NCBI GenBank assembly: GCA_008360955.1
Contig: LUCM01006560.1
Span: forward strand, 124,001 to 188,000
DNA length: 64,000 nucleotides
Origin: Fasciolopsis buskii
Lineage: Eukaryota > Platyhelminthes > Trematoda > Plagiorchiida > Fasciolidae
Direction of reading: 5' to 3'
Position 1 is the first letter of the stretch. Every line of letters begins with the position of its first letter. Below the pieces are notes generated by a model that worked only from the letters and a program-made list of their open reading frames with translations, made no database searches and was not told the origin of the DNA. Shown piece after piece: positions 1 through 9,669 of this stretch. The position numbers and the translations under genes were made by a program.

Positions 1-2440
1 CATTCTGCTTAACTAATCTTATTGTCCATTAGTATGCTTTGCTTGACTGTTTCTCATCGCTTTCATGCAATGTTATCCGATGAACGTTAATGGGAGTAGT
101 GAACAATTACTTCGAAAATGAGACTCTATTTTCCTCGCTATCCTCCAACGCATCAGTTTCACCTTGTTAAAGATTTTTTGTCTCCAGCATGTCACCTTGA
201 CCAGCTTGGTTTTGTCTCAGTTTCCATTGGAAAAAATGCAACTTGCAATGCAATTTTCTAACATTTATTTTAACATCGGGTACTCGCAAGAATTGGGAAA
301 TTGTTACAAATTCGAATTTCATGTGAATCTCAAATTTGGACAGGTTCAACGAAACAAAAAAGCACGTTCTGTCGCTCTAGCTTTGAGGAAAACAAATAGC
401 CCAAGGTGTTGAGTTTTTGTAAAATTCCAAACTTGAAAGGTAAAGAGAGCGAACGAGAAAGGGGAAAAACAGTCTCCACGCCAACCACCTCACACTTCAG
501 AGTAGAAGTGAAGATCTCTTTGTCAACCGTATCACCTGCTTTGATAGGAGGTCAGATATTCAAATGAAATTATCTTGCCCCGTAACCTAGCAGGAAAGGG
601 TCCAATTGTCGTTCGGATTCCAGTGAGTGTTGTTCATTTCTACCACAGCGCTTTTACTTGGTGTCCCAGGATAAATGATAGATTAGAAAAACTGTCCTGT
701 ATTCAGTTCGCAAAAAAGAGTACACTGATCCCGTTATTGAATTTTTAACCGTTTGATCCTACCTAGGGCTAAATTCCTTTTTGATTCACAATCGCCAATT
801 GGCGAGGAAAGAATTGTCCACGAGTAAAAGCAGGAGCACTATGTTATAACAGCTGGTCATCATACAGTGACGAGCAACACATTGTAAGTATCGATTTTCC
901 TAATTGTGTAGCATCACTCAGTATTCGGTCCAACCGTTTGTGAAGAAAGAACTTAATTTAATGTTCTCGCCAGTGTGCCTTGTTTAATAGTCAATACAAA
1001 TGCGTGGTTCCTACTAGTGTTTTCGTCATCATGACTATTTGACTCACTTGATCTGTCGCTTTCCTCTACTGTTGTCACGATGTCTTTTTCTATGAGAAGT
1101 TCTAACTCCCGTCCAAACCGTCCTCTGACCACGTATGGAACAAACCTTATCGGTAGTACCATGGTTTCGGTGATGTTCTACGTAACCGGTGCTGGAAACT
1201 CGCCCACCTTCTCACCGAAGACGGAGAAGTATCCCTTTTCGAATAATATTCAAATTTATGAGAAATCTGGTGAACACTCGGATAGAACAAAATCAAATTA
1301 GTGTTCCACCGACTCACAACCGAGAATGAGGACATAACGATAATCGCGAATTTTATGACTGGAAATTGACTATTTTTAGGATTGGTCTCCTACTGGATAT
1401 AATTTGACATCGTCCCGCATAACTGGTCTTGTCCCTATTGGTCTGCATGTAATGTTCGGCAAAGCATTCACAGACGCGACAACTACCGATGCCCCTGGTA
1501 TTTGGCTTGAATTCGATTTCTTCCCCGTTCACCAACATTTTAGTTGAAGCATTCTTTCCTTTCACCGAAATCTGCACTCCGTTTGCTCCCTTTCGGTCAA
1601 ATGAGTTTCAACATCTGATCATCTCTGCGGTGGTGAGACACTTAGATGAAAAGTGAATGTGATTCTTGCAAATACCATGTTTTTCCCCCAAGCAGGACAA
1701 TTTCCTCTCCCTGTGGCCTGTATTCCATCACTAAATCGACATTTTGTGTTCGAGTGCAGGCTTTGATCACAGACTTTCCTGTAAAGGCCACACGTTTCCG
1801 AAGCACCCAAGGTTGTCGCGCGTTTTTTTTCTGCTTCCTCCTTGTCTCGGCGAATGTCGATGCTCTGCAAGTTAGTCAGCTTCGGAATCTTCAACAGCCG
1901 TTTTGCCGCAATGCAGTTGTGTAGTCCGGTGCCAGTTCGATCACGCACAAGATACTTTTCTGCAAGCAGTTACGAAAATTACAGCTTAGTAAAGAAGACC
2001 TCTCAGACGGCAAAAATAATTCCAATGATTCACCAGTTAATTGGGTTCGATGGTTAAAAGTAAAACTTTTGTACGTCTCGTTGCGCTCTGTGACGCATCT
2101 CCGTTCCAGTTTTAACATCACCGTCAAACCAGCCCGGAAAGAAATGCTTTTAGTGACATAAAGTTCTGGTGGCTCGACGGTGTGACGCAATAATGCTGAC
2201 TAGATGGTGTTCGATGAGAGTGCCATTGCTGACAGCATCCGGCGATCATCATACTGTGTTCCCCACCGCCTCCAATTACCAACTAGTCTTCCCGTCTAGT
2301 CCATCAAATAGGCTGGAAGCTGAATCATCAGGAGATTGCACAGCTACATCTCGGACAGAGCCATTTTCCGGTAAGTTTCTGTTGTCACCATGTCAAAAGT
2401 CGGTTCGTCATGGAATGTAGTTAGTTTATTCCTTCATTGC
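1..2440. other. Gene-free stretch, nothing recognised
   Basis: No open frame here carries a motif I recognise. The frames are short (under about 110 codons) and overlap on both strands, as expected by chance at this base composition. I see no tRNA, no long repeat and no microsatellite. It may be intergenic or intronic, and old unrecognisable transposon sequence is possible. Confidence 0.5.
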
Positions 2441-2617
2441 GGTGGCCCAACGGGTACAGTTGCGGGGTTTGAACGCTGTGGTCGCGGGTTCGAATCCTCC
2501 CACCGCCGGTCAGTTTCCTCACTTGGCAACCCTCTGCTGACCGCTACCCTCTTCCTGAAAATCTATGAGCATTGTTATTTCATTAGAAAAGGAAGCAAAA
2601 GATAAAATAAAAAATTG
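2441..2617 (+). mobile_element. tRNA-derived SINE, complete-looking copy
   Basis: The head starts GGTGGCCCAACGG and carries a clear RNA polymerase III B box (GGGTTCGAATCCTCCC, about 2487-2502). The body GCCGGTCAGTTTCCTCACTT follows, then an A/T-rich tail ending in ATAAAATAAAAAATTG. The head, the CACCGCCGGTCA junction and the CCTCTGCTGACCGC body recur, diverged and on either strand, at about 5600-5757, 9474-9665, 3940-4060 and 51535-51672, so this is a dispersed family and not a tRNA gene. The A-box region is partly degenerate. The family name is not known to me. Confidence 0.75.
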
Positions 2618-2841
2618 TGGTCATTGTTTAACAGACAGTTTTTTATAGCAAGAAGCCGGATTTAAATGTGTCAAATAGAAGTCTCTTATGAACCAGTCAC
2701 AGGACAGTATTGATGCAGTAGGAGAAACTGACATCCAATACATCCTTCGGGTACACATCTTACCAAATTGCGTTCTTATTCCTACGTGGGCCCCGGTATA
2801 ATAAACCGTGAGAAATAGCAGACCAGGAAACTCATCTACTG

Positions 2842-2898
<57 letters not shown>
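2842..2898. repeat. (GTA)n trinucleotide microsatellite
   Basis: A pure GTA/TAG run of about 19 units. It produces poly-Ser and poly-Leu translations in two frames, which are artefacts of the repeat. Confidence 0.97.
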
Positions 2899-2899
<1 letters not shown>

Positions 2900-3109
2900 G
2901 AGATCAGAAAATAAGTTCGGCATGCTGTTTAGGCCTACGTGTTCTCCACAATTAGCTGCCTTCAACGTTTGCATGTTGAACCAAATAGATTTATAAGCTG
3001 CTTGAAATAAAATTGTTGGAAATTTCAATGTATATGTAGCCCTATGTCTGAGAAAAGCCTACAGGGATCCATCTCTCAAAAAGCTGTTCCTAATCCAGAT
3101 TCAACCTGC

Positions 3110-3790
3110 TTTCCACTTTCCTGTCTGTGCGTCATTTGATCCGATTTCCAGTGCTCGTGGTCATGTTGGTGCCAGGATCTCTGCGGGCACCAGAGCTGAT
3201 CTTGGATTGTCAGATTGGATCCCAGACAAAAGTCATTTGCGTGCAGTTCGGTTGGACGGTTCTGTACGTGTGAATAGCAGTTCATTGAAGCGTCACTGTT
3301 CGCCGCGTCCGTCTATGGGCCCACCAACTGCAGCTACTTTGACGGAAAAGACGAATTCCACCAGGGGTTATCTGAACCACTGCGAAGTGTGCATTCAACA
3401 GATGTTATGGTCGTTGCTGGTGACTTTAACACCCAGGTGGGTACTTAACGGAGACGCAATGCCACATCAGCGGCCGATTTTCTGTCCCAGCCGATCGAAC
3501 CTACAACAGAAATCGTCTCATCCAAGTTTGCTCTGACCACAGACTGTTTTCGGCTAACACCAGTTTTGGGCATAAAAAGAGATGGGCTAACCTGCCACTC
3601 TCTTTTGCCGTTCACATCTTTGGACTCTGGCTGATCACATTACAATCGGTCACCGGTGACGTGGATCAGTCGAGGATTGCCGACCATTCTGGTCCAGGCC
3701 CATGGACTCAGGTCATGCTAAGGTCTGTGTTGTTTGTGGTCTCCGCCTAGCCTACGATTACCCCAGCACGAAAGATCACCTGCCTTACAG
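3110..3790 (+). mobile_element. LINE endonuclease-domain remnant (RTE/CR1-like), degenerate
   Basis: Across several frames this translates to pieces of an apurinic/apyrimidinic-type endonuclease of a non-LTR retrotransposon. In order: SDWIPDKSHLRAVRLDGSV (about 3210-3266), VYGPTNCSYFDGKDEF (about 3312-3360), VVAGDFNTQVG (about 3410-3442, the GDxN catalytic motif), NRNRLIQVCSDHRLF (about 3503-3547), DHITIGHR (about 3634-3657) and a terminal WSRPMDSGHAKV where the family has S-D-H-A-L-V. Frameshifts and a stop after the GDFN block show it is dead, and the final SDH has become SGH. No reverse transcriptase follows before 4 kb. The frame order and motifs match the endonuclease of RTE-type elements recalled from schistosomes; the exact clade (RTE versus CR1) is uncertain. 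Confidence 0.75.
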
Positions 3791-3939
3791 TTTTATTGCA
3801 TGTTCCAAGCATGAATTTGGTGGAACATGCATACCCTCGGACCGCCAGGGCTTCTACACTGGGAGAACCGATAGCCATGAGCATGGAACTTGGAGTACCA
3901 CAGAACCACATGTGGTCTCATTAGGTGTGATGTGATAGC

Positions 3940-4060
3940 TAGCCGGGAGACAGCGAGTTGCTGTTCACATACAAAGTGACCGGCGGAGTGGGACTGGAAC
4001 TTTTGACCCGTCTGGTGACAGGCCATTAATCTACCTGATCGCCTCCGGCCATTATAGGAT
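3940..4060 (-). mobile_element. tRNA-derived SINE, diverged, minus strand
   Basis: Read on the minus strand, a tRNA-like head (GGCGATCAGGTAGATTAATG) is followed by a B-box-like AAGTTCCAGTCC and then CACTCCGCCGGTCACTTTG, which matches the head/body junction of the copy at 2441-2617. It lies just downstream of the LINE endonuclease remnant. The tail is not clear. Confidence 0.5.
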
Positions 4061-5114
4061 GTATTTTCTGTGAATGTTTTGCTTATATATGTGTCTCTGT
4101 GTGTGTGCAAACATTCACCGATGGATAACAGTGCGAGGTTCGGTTGCCTATGTTATTGGAATAATCACAGTACGACGTTGAATACTCACCTGCTTAATTC
4201 CCTTCCTACTGCCACGTTGAACGCCATCATCTGGTTAACGTGCCTTCCCGGTAAAAGCAATAAGTCGTCGGTTCAACCTTAACTCTCCGGTTTTGGGATA
4301 GGTTAAAGCCAATGGAATTTCCGTTGTCTAAACTGTACACTCTCTTATGACTTTACGCTTTAGCTGGTCGAACGCAAATCATACTAAAGCGTTACTGGCA
4401 TCCATGTATGCGTTCCAGTTTCACTCGACTTTGAATAAGTTATCAACGTCTTGGTTCTTGTTTATCTCTATACCGAATTTTTATCTCACCGCCTTCGATC
4501 ACTTTCCAATGTGATAGGCTCTAACATTTGGAAACATTCGCTGCAGCTTTGTGCAGTTTGTACGCACGATCTCAAACCATTCGGGGTAGTAACCAAAGGT
4601 TGACAATTCTATTTTATGCAGAAAAACCCGTGCAACCTCCATGATTTTAGATGGTATCGGGGACAATATCCGGTCAGCCGTCCGACAGATCATTCATTTG
4701 GTTATTGACCGCATAATGCTTCGATTGGTCGGTGATCATTCGGACGCACTGTATAGTTATCGTACTGAAACGAACAGAAAGCAATAACATGTTAATGATT
4801 TTTGATATATAGAACATTTTGTTGAATCGGAAACTTCTTTCCCTTTGGCTGCGTCTCGTCACCAGTCCCAACTCCATAGACACCATAATGATTGAAGTAT
4901 ATCCGTCTCAAAACACTGATATCCGTTCTTGCTTGGACAGAAAACAACCCACAGTAGTCCTTTTCGACTGAGCCCGGATTTTGCTTGATGTAAATTCAAA
5001 TGAGTGTACTGTACGGTTCATGGGTCTAATTGCAGATATTACTTGGTTATAGCAACTAATGCTTGACCGTTTGCACCTGCAGTAAAAAGTTTTCGCATTT
5101 CCCAAGCCGAAATA
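4061..5114. other. Gene-free stretch, nothing recognised
   Basis: Only short overlapping frames are present. No repeat or RNA motif was found between the SINE and the ribozyme-bearing repeat. Confidence 0.4.
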
Positions 5115-5430
5115 CCTTGCCTTTCTCAGTAGAATCTTCTTTGAATCGTTAGGAGCATGAATGGATGATGAGTCCATTTAGGAATAAAATGACGATTCAT
5201 GGGATGATTTTCCTAACAATTTAAATGAAATTCTACTGAAAAAATAAGAAAAGAGCGCATTAGTATAGGGGTGGATGGACAGAAGAACACCGGGTATACA
5301 TACCTGAAGAGCGGCAATAACCGTGAAACCGGTCGTGTGCTTCCGGCTAAATTTTGTTCATCCATCCGTATGCAAAATATACTACTGAGAAGAAAAATCA
5401 ATGCCTTTTGGTGGCAATTCGACTAGAAGA
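5115..5430 (+). mobile_element. Dispersed hammerhead-bearing repeat, copy 1
   Basis: From about 5131 to 5211 and again from 5334 to 5405 this matches the copy at 19060-19270 (roughly 75-90% by eye). From about 5268 to 5365 it matches the copy at 56961-57064. Shared blocks include the CCGGGTAYRCATACCTGA segment, CGTGTGCTYCCGG, TTTTGTTCAYCCATCC and CATACTACTGAGAAGAAAAA. It contains the hammerhead annotated at 5288-5348. By analogy it could be the repeat end of a Penelope-like element or a small retrozyme; no coding sequence is attached here. A tRNA-derived SINE copy follows at about 5600. Confidence 0.7.
5288..5348 (+). ncRNA. Type I hammerhead ribozyme, minimal helix III
   Basis: All core elements are in order. 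The core box CTGAAGA is at 5304-5310. Helix II is GCGG (5311-5314) with CCGT (5321-5324), closing a CAATAA loop. GAAA is at 5325-5328. Helix III has only two pairs (A5328-U5333, C5329-G5332). The cleavage triplet GTC is at 5332-5334, with cutting predicted after 5334. Helix I pairs CATAC (5299-5303) with GTGTG (5335-5339), then after an internal loop the CCGGG at 5290-5294 with 5342-5346. One pair (A5298 with C5340) is lost compared with the copy at 56976. ACCGGT around helix III is self-complementary, so a dimer could form a stable double-length helix III. Activity is inferred. Confidence 0.85.
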
Positions 5431-5599
5431 AATCGAACCACTTACTTATTCAAACAGCTTGGATCCCTTTCCAAGGGTTCAATCTCCTACCTGGTCCGGC
5501 ACCGGTAGGGGCTGTCAAAGATTGGTCATTTCAATCGCAGATAAAAAATTTCGTGTCCTCGTTTCCACCCTAATTGCTCCCCTATTGTCAAGTAGCCTG

Positions 5600-5757
5600 T
5601 AGAATCGGACCTACTTTCTTCCGAGTAGATTGTATAACTGCCTAAGATTGCAGGTTCCAGTCCTGTCGCTACCAGCCAACTACCCCCCTTAGTAGTCCTC
5701 TGTTGCCCGCTGCTCCATTCCTTAAAATGATGTACACTTTCGACTCGTTAACAAGGG
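5600..5757 (+). mobile_element. tRNA-derived SINE, diverged copy
   Basis: A B-box-like CAGGTTCCAGTCC at about 5649 is followed by CGCTACCAGCCAACT, CCTCTGTTGCCCGC, then ATTCCTTAAAATGATGTACA. This matches, in order, the body of the minus-strand copy at 9474-9665. The A box is not recognisable. The A/T tail ends before GGGAAGTACG. Confidence 0.6.
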
Positions 5758-6470
5758 AAGTACGAAGATTATACGAGAGGGATGAGACGGAGTCTGAGAT
5801 GTCTGATAAAGACAACGGCAACCAAGCTAGTACTCAGTCTGAGTAGGTGAAAATCATTGATACTTTCAGACAGTTTTTTGTAGAACCCTGTATTCGACCG
5901 GACAAGGTGAGTCTAGTTAACCGAATAAATGAAACTTAACTGACTGACTTATTTCTCACCAACCTGTTTTGCGAAATTACTCACCATCATCAGTAATATC
6001 AAGCAACTGTCGCATTCTATTGCCCTGGTTACTTGTGACCACACAAACACATACGTGGGGCCGACTGGGTGTTCTGGGCTGGTCAAAATGCAAGCACTCC
6101 GTGTGTACCAAAGCAGACTCAGCAAAATTCACCGCACACAGAGTCCGTGTGTACTCGAGGGCTCATCCAACACTACAGTTCGCTCACCCCAAATTTGTTT
6201 CCCATTTGGGAAAATGATACAAGATTAAGTGATATTTCCGAAATTGATGTTATTTCACCATGATTTATATTGTGGCGTATTTCTTATCCTTATCTGGTAA
6301 CACTTTCGTCGATCATTTTTGATTCGGCACATTCGAATTTTGAATCCAGTTGCAAGATGGCGCGCAAGATTGTGGGGGTTGAAGTATGATTAGATTTTGT
6401 TGATTCGAAAAATCAGGAAAGAAAACAAATGTAATTGGAAAAAACCTCACAAGCTGAGCGAGAGCATATT
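5758..6470. other. Unassigned stretch
   Basis: There is no coding motif. The segment to about 5945 ends in GAATAAATGAAACTTAACTG and could be a retroelement tail, but I cannot place it in a family. Confidence 0.3.
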
Positions 6471-6479
6471 TATTCAAAA

Positions 6480-6625
6480 TTTAAAAGCTATTCCGTCAAA
6501 CGTGGCGTCGAACTCAAACAAAAACTTGCTACCCGAAGGGAGCAGATATTTCACATGCATCATCAACTATTAGAGAATGGATTAAAAATCAAAACAATTT
6601 AAGGAAATTTGCATAGAAAACTTGC
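6480..6625 (+). pseudogene. Possible pogo/Tigger-type transposase helix-turn-helix remnant
   Basis: One frame at about 6535-6610 reads GADISHASSTIREWIKNQNN followed by LRKFA and a stop. This has the spacing of the second DNA-binding helix of CENP-B/pogo-type transposases (S-x-S-T-I-R-x-W-x-K). A neighbouring frame upstream reads FKSYSVKRGVELKQKLATRR. No DDE catalytic region follows. The match is short and could be chance. Confidence 0.2.
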
Positions 6626-6779
6626 ACGATATGGATGACGCATTTTACTTCATTCTCACCGCTATCTTCCCCAAAACTAAGTGCAATGTCATTGGATATC
6701 TGGTGGGAACAGGACCCAGCATATCACTGAAATGAAAATAGAGAAAAAACAATAGTTATATAATGTCTCATGTTGACCT

Positions 6780-6995
6780 GTTGACTAGAATGTTTACGCG
6801 GAGAGACGAGTCGCTCGGAGGTGTCTTACGAAGATGATTGGTGTGACATCAGCTCTCTCTCCCTCTCTCACCGGTTGCCGCAGTTCTTCCCTGGGCCTCA
6901 AGAGCAGCAATTCGATAGTCGGATTAAACCTCCGTCCTCGCCGTCTGCTCGCCGAAACGACCGAACTATGGCGTGCACGATTCTCGGCCACACAG
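6780..6995 (-). mobile_element. Possible tRNA-derived SINE, minus strand
   Basis: On the minus strand, CATAGTTCGGTCGTTTCGGC precedes a degenerate B-box-like GGAGGTTTAATCCGAC, then a body with GCTGCTCTTGAGGCCCAGGG. The layout is that of a tRNA-derived SINE but of a different type from the copy at 2441. It was identified only by this head and has no second copy in the window. Confidence 0.3.
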
Positions 6996-6999
6996 GGAC

Positions 7000-9470
7000 A
7001 CTTGAAGCCCAGCTAGATTTTGTCAAACTAGAGCAAAATGTGTGGAGCCTCAAATCAACGGAGGTCATATCGCGCGAAGGATTGACTGTGTGCAAGTTCC
7101 AAACTGTACTTTCCGAGTACAAGGAAAGCATAATAAATTGTGGTTTATTCTTTTTGTAAAAATACAGCCTCACCGCCTCCAGAAACATTTTGGTATTGTG
7201 TCGCAATTAGTCGAATTTAAGTCGAAAATATTTAGGATTTGGCAAGAACACGTCTCAACTCGTGCAGTGTGGATCAGATCACAGATAGTCAGTACACGTT
7301 GCAGCATACGCGTACCATCATGTTCATGCAAGATAAATCACGTTTTCGATCTGGGCGAACGAGACCTCATTGGGCCGGTTGAGTGGCGTTTTACGCAATT
7401 CCGAAACATTGGCGGAATGATTTAGTTCTGTCATTCATAGTTACCAACCATTGCATGCTAAAATCTTCTGTTCCGATCCAGTTATTAGAAATTTATTTTG
7501 TAGTCGATTTATTGAAAGATGCGATCATAAATGGCATATACACACACCAGCACATTAGTGACTGACCACAATTGGTAAAATCACATAATCCCATAGAAAA
7601 TCATGAAACTGGGCGATTCTCACTCAGACGACACCAACAAACGCAGCAACCAACAGGGCATGTGTTGGCGGTTGGTGTGAATGGCCGAACGAATAACGTC
7701 AAGCAATACGGACGGTAATTTCCCCGTATTCTTTTCGTTCTAAAACAATGAGAAGATATTCTGTGGGGCAACCGATTAGTTGTTGTCGGTCGAGGGTAAT
7801 GTAACAGTTGCACACATCAGTAGCAGTGGACATCTTTTTACGTCCATCACGTGTCATACTACACATGGACAATAGTTGTGTGGTAAGGACAAGGTCACTC
7901 GGTCGAAACCGATTGGAAACTTGATTAGGTGTAGGAATTTGGGACTTGGACGCGGTATCCTCAGATCCAAGTTGACCAATATGTTCATTTGGGTACTGGT
8001 AGTTGGCAGAATTGTTGAGATTCGTCAATATCGCTAGGATTATTGAATGTACACGGGGATGCTAATCTCCAGTTCGTATCCGATGTTTCAGCAATTGAAC
8101 AACTAACGACAAGGATTGGACACCTTGTGAGGGAGTTACGGTCATCAACGAAATGCTCAGGTTGGCCTAAATTGTCCATCGGGAATGAAGTCACAGGTTC
8201 CCAGTCACAGCTAGGAGACAAATGTGATCAGCAAACGAATTTAAAAAGAATAAATAAAGACAATTTGCACGTACATGTGTTTGAGACAAAAGTCTTGCCG
8301 TTCCAATCAGGTCACCGAGATAAGGACTACTGTTCTGGGTACAATATCAGCAACCGTATGCTTGATAATTATACTGCAAGGAGAATAGGATTTCTACCAT
8401 GTACAAGGAGACTGTTTCGTGCAGAAGAAGAATTTATTCCAAGTGGCAATGTTTTTGTTTGAAATTTTCAATCGAAAAAAATCCCGTGCATTGGAATAAT
8501 ACGAAGACACGTGATCAAAAATTACTTCACAGGCTATGGGTTACTCATAGAAGGGCCAGGAAAGGTTGTAAAGCTAAATAAGTCGGGAAAGAGAATAGCA
8601 GAAAGCAGAATTGTACATAAATAATGCACGATACGTTTGATGTGTTCCATTATCTAGCCAAACTTTGTTGTTCTACTTTCCTTGTTGATGATGCTACACA
8701 CTGGGAGTCCCTTTCACCATGGGAATTGCAGCCATATGGATTTCTCAACCCGCGGGGAGTGGACTGAAACCAGCAAAAATCATATCCAAACACAACTAGG
8801 TGGATCGTTTGACTACGGTTGAGTGGGACGAGTACGAAAACCAGAAGCTAGTAGGATAAAAAGAAAACGTTAAATCAGTCATTAAATAGTACCACGACGA
8901 GGCAGATTTCGGGATCTAGATTCGAAGGGATGTGGACGCAAATGACATTTTCCAGACCTGGGACACAATGCCAGCGGTCATACTGTTTAGGACTGAATGA
9001 GTAAAAATTGTCAAAAGTATATTTCGCATGCACTGGGAAAAACTGGATAAGCCAAGTGGATCCATTTTCACAAACGAATCACATCCAAGTAGTGCTGCAC
9101 CATTGCCGGCTCATATCAAAGTCGTTGAAAAAAGTAGCGAAATGCGTACAGATCTTCGGTAATCGGAGGCTCGGCAACAAAACACTGACTTGAATTCGTG
9201 TTCGTTCGCACTCTTCACATCGCAGTGCAGTCGTCGCATTTCTTACTAATTAGAACTGCTTATGAAGGTAGTATCAACGCGGAGCGTCCTATTGAACATC
9301 GCAGAAGCCACAATCACACCAGTCCTCTCCCGAATCGTGAGAAGGGCCTGCCTGGTAAGCCTCAACTGGAGCACAAAGTGAGCGAAACATGACCTAAACA
9401 AATCTGCCAGGCTAATCCGGCGGGTTTCAGTTATTCGGTTTACACCATTACTACAAATATTTATATATCT
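7000..9470. other. Unassigned stretch
   Basis: There are two overlapping open frames of just over 100 codons (7699-8028 minus, 8043-8462 plus) without recognisable domains or convincing splice sites. They are not called as genes. No repeats were seen. Confidence 0.35.
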
Positions 9471-9473
9471 CTT

Positions 9474-9665
9474 ACTTCATTTATTAATAAGATAACAATG
9501 TACATCATTTCTCAGGAAGAGGACCGCGGCCAACAGAGGGCCGCCAAGTAGGGAAGTTGACCGGCGATGGCAGGATTCGAAACCGCGACCTTCACGTCCA
9601 AACGCCACGACCTCATCCGCCTGGTCACAGCTGGCCAGTGACAATGCGAGGGATTTTGGACCACC
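9474..9665 (-). mobile_element. tRNA-derived SINE, minus strand
   Basis: On the minus strand it has a tRNA-like head with an A-box-like TGACCAGGCGGATG and a B box GCGGTTTCGAATCCTGCC. The body GCCGGTCAACTTCCCTACTT follows, with CCTCTGTTGGCCGCGGTCC and an AATAAATGAAG-like tail. It aligns along its length with the copy at 2441-2617. Confidence 0.7.
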
Positions 9666-9669
9666 TAAT

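Noticed and set aside
2621..3028. Open frame of 135 codons with poly-Leu, and poly-Ser on the other strand
   Set aside because: The homopolymer is a translation of the GTA microsatellite; no other support.
5461..5515. B-box-like GGGTTCAATCTCC
   Set aside because: No matching A box; not alignable with the SINE copies.
7699..8462. Two frames of 109 and 139 codons on opposite strands
   Set aside because: No domain, no splice signals, and they flank each other in low-information DNA; chance length at this composition.
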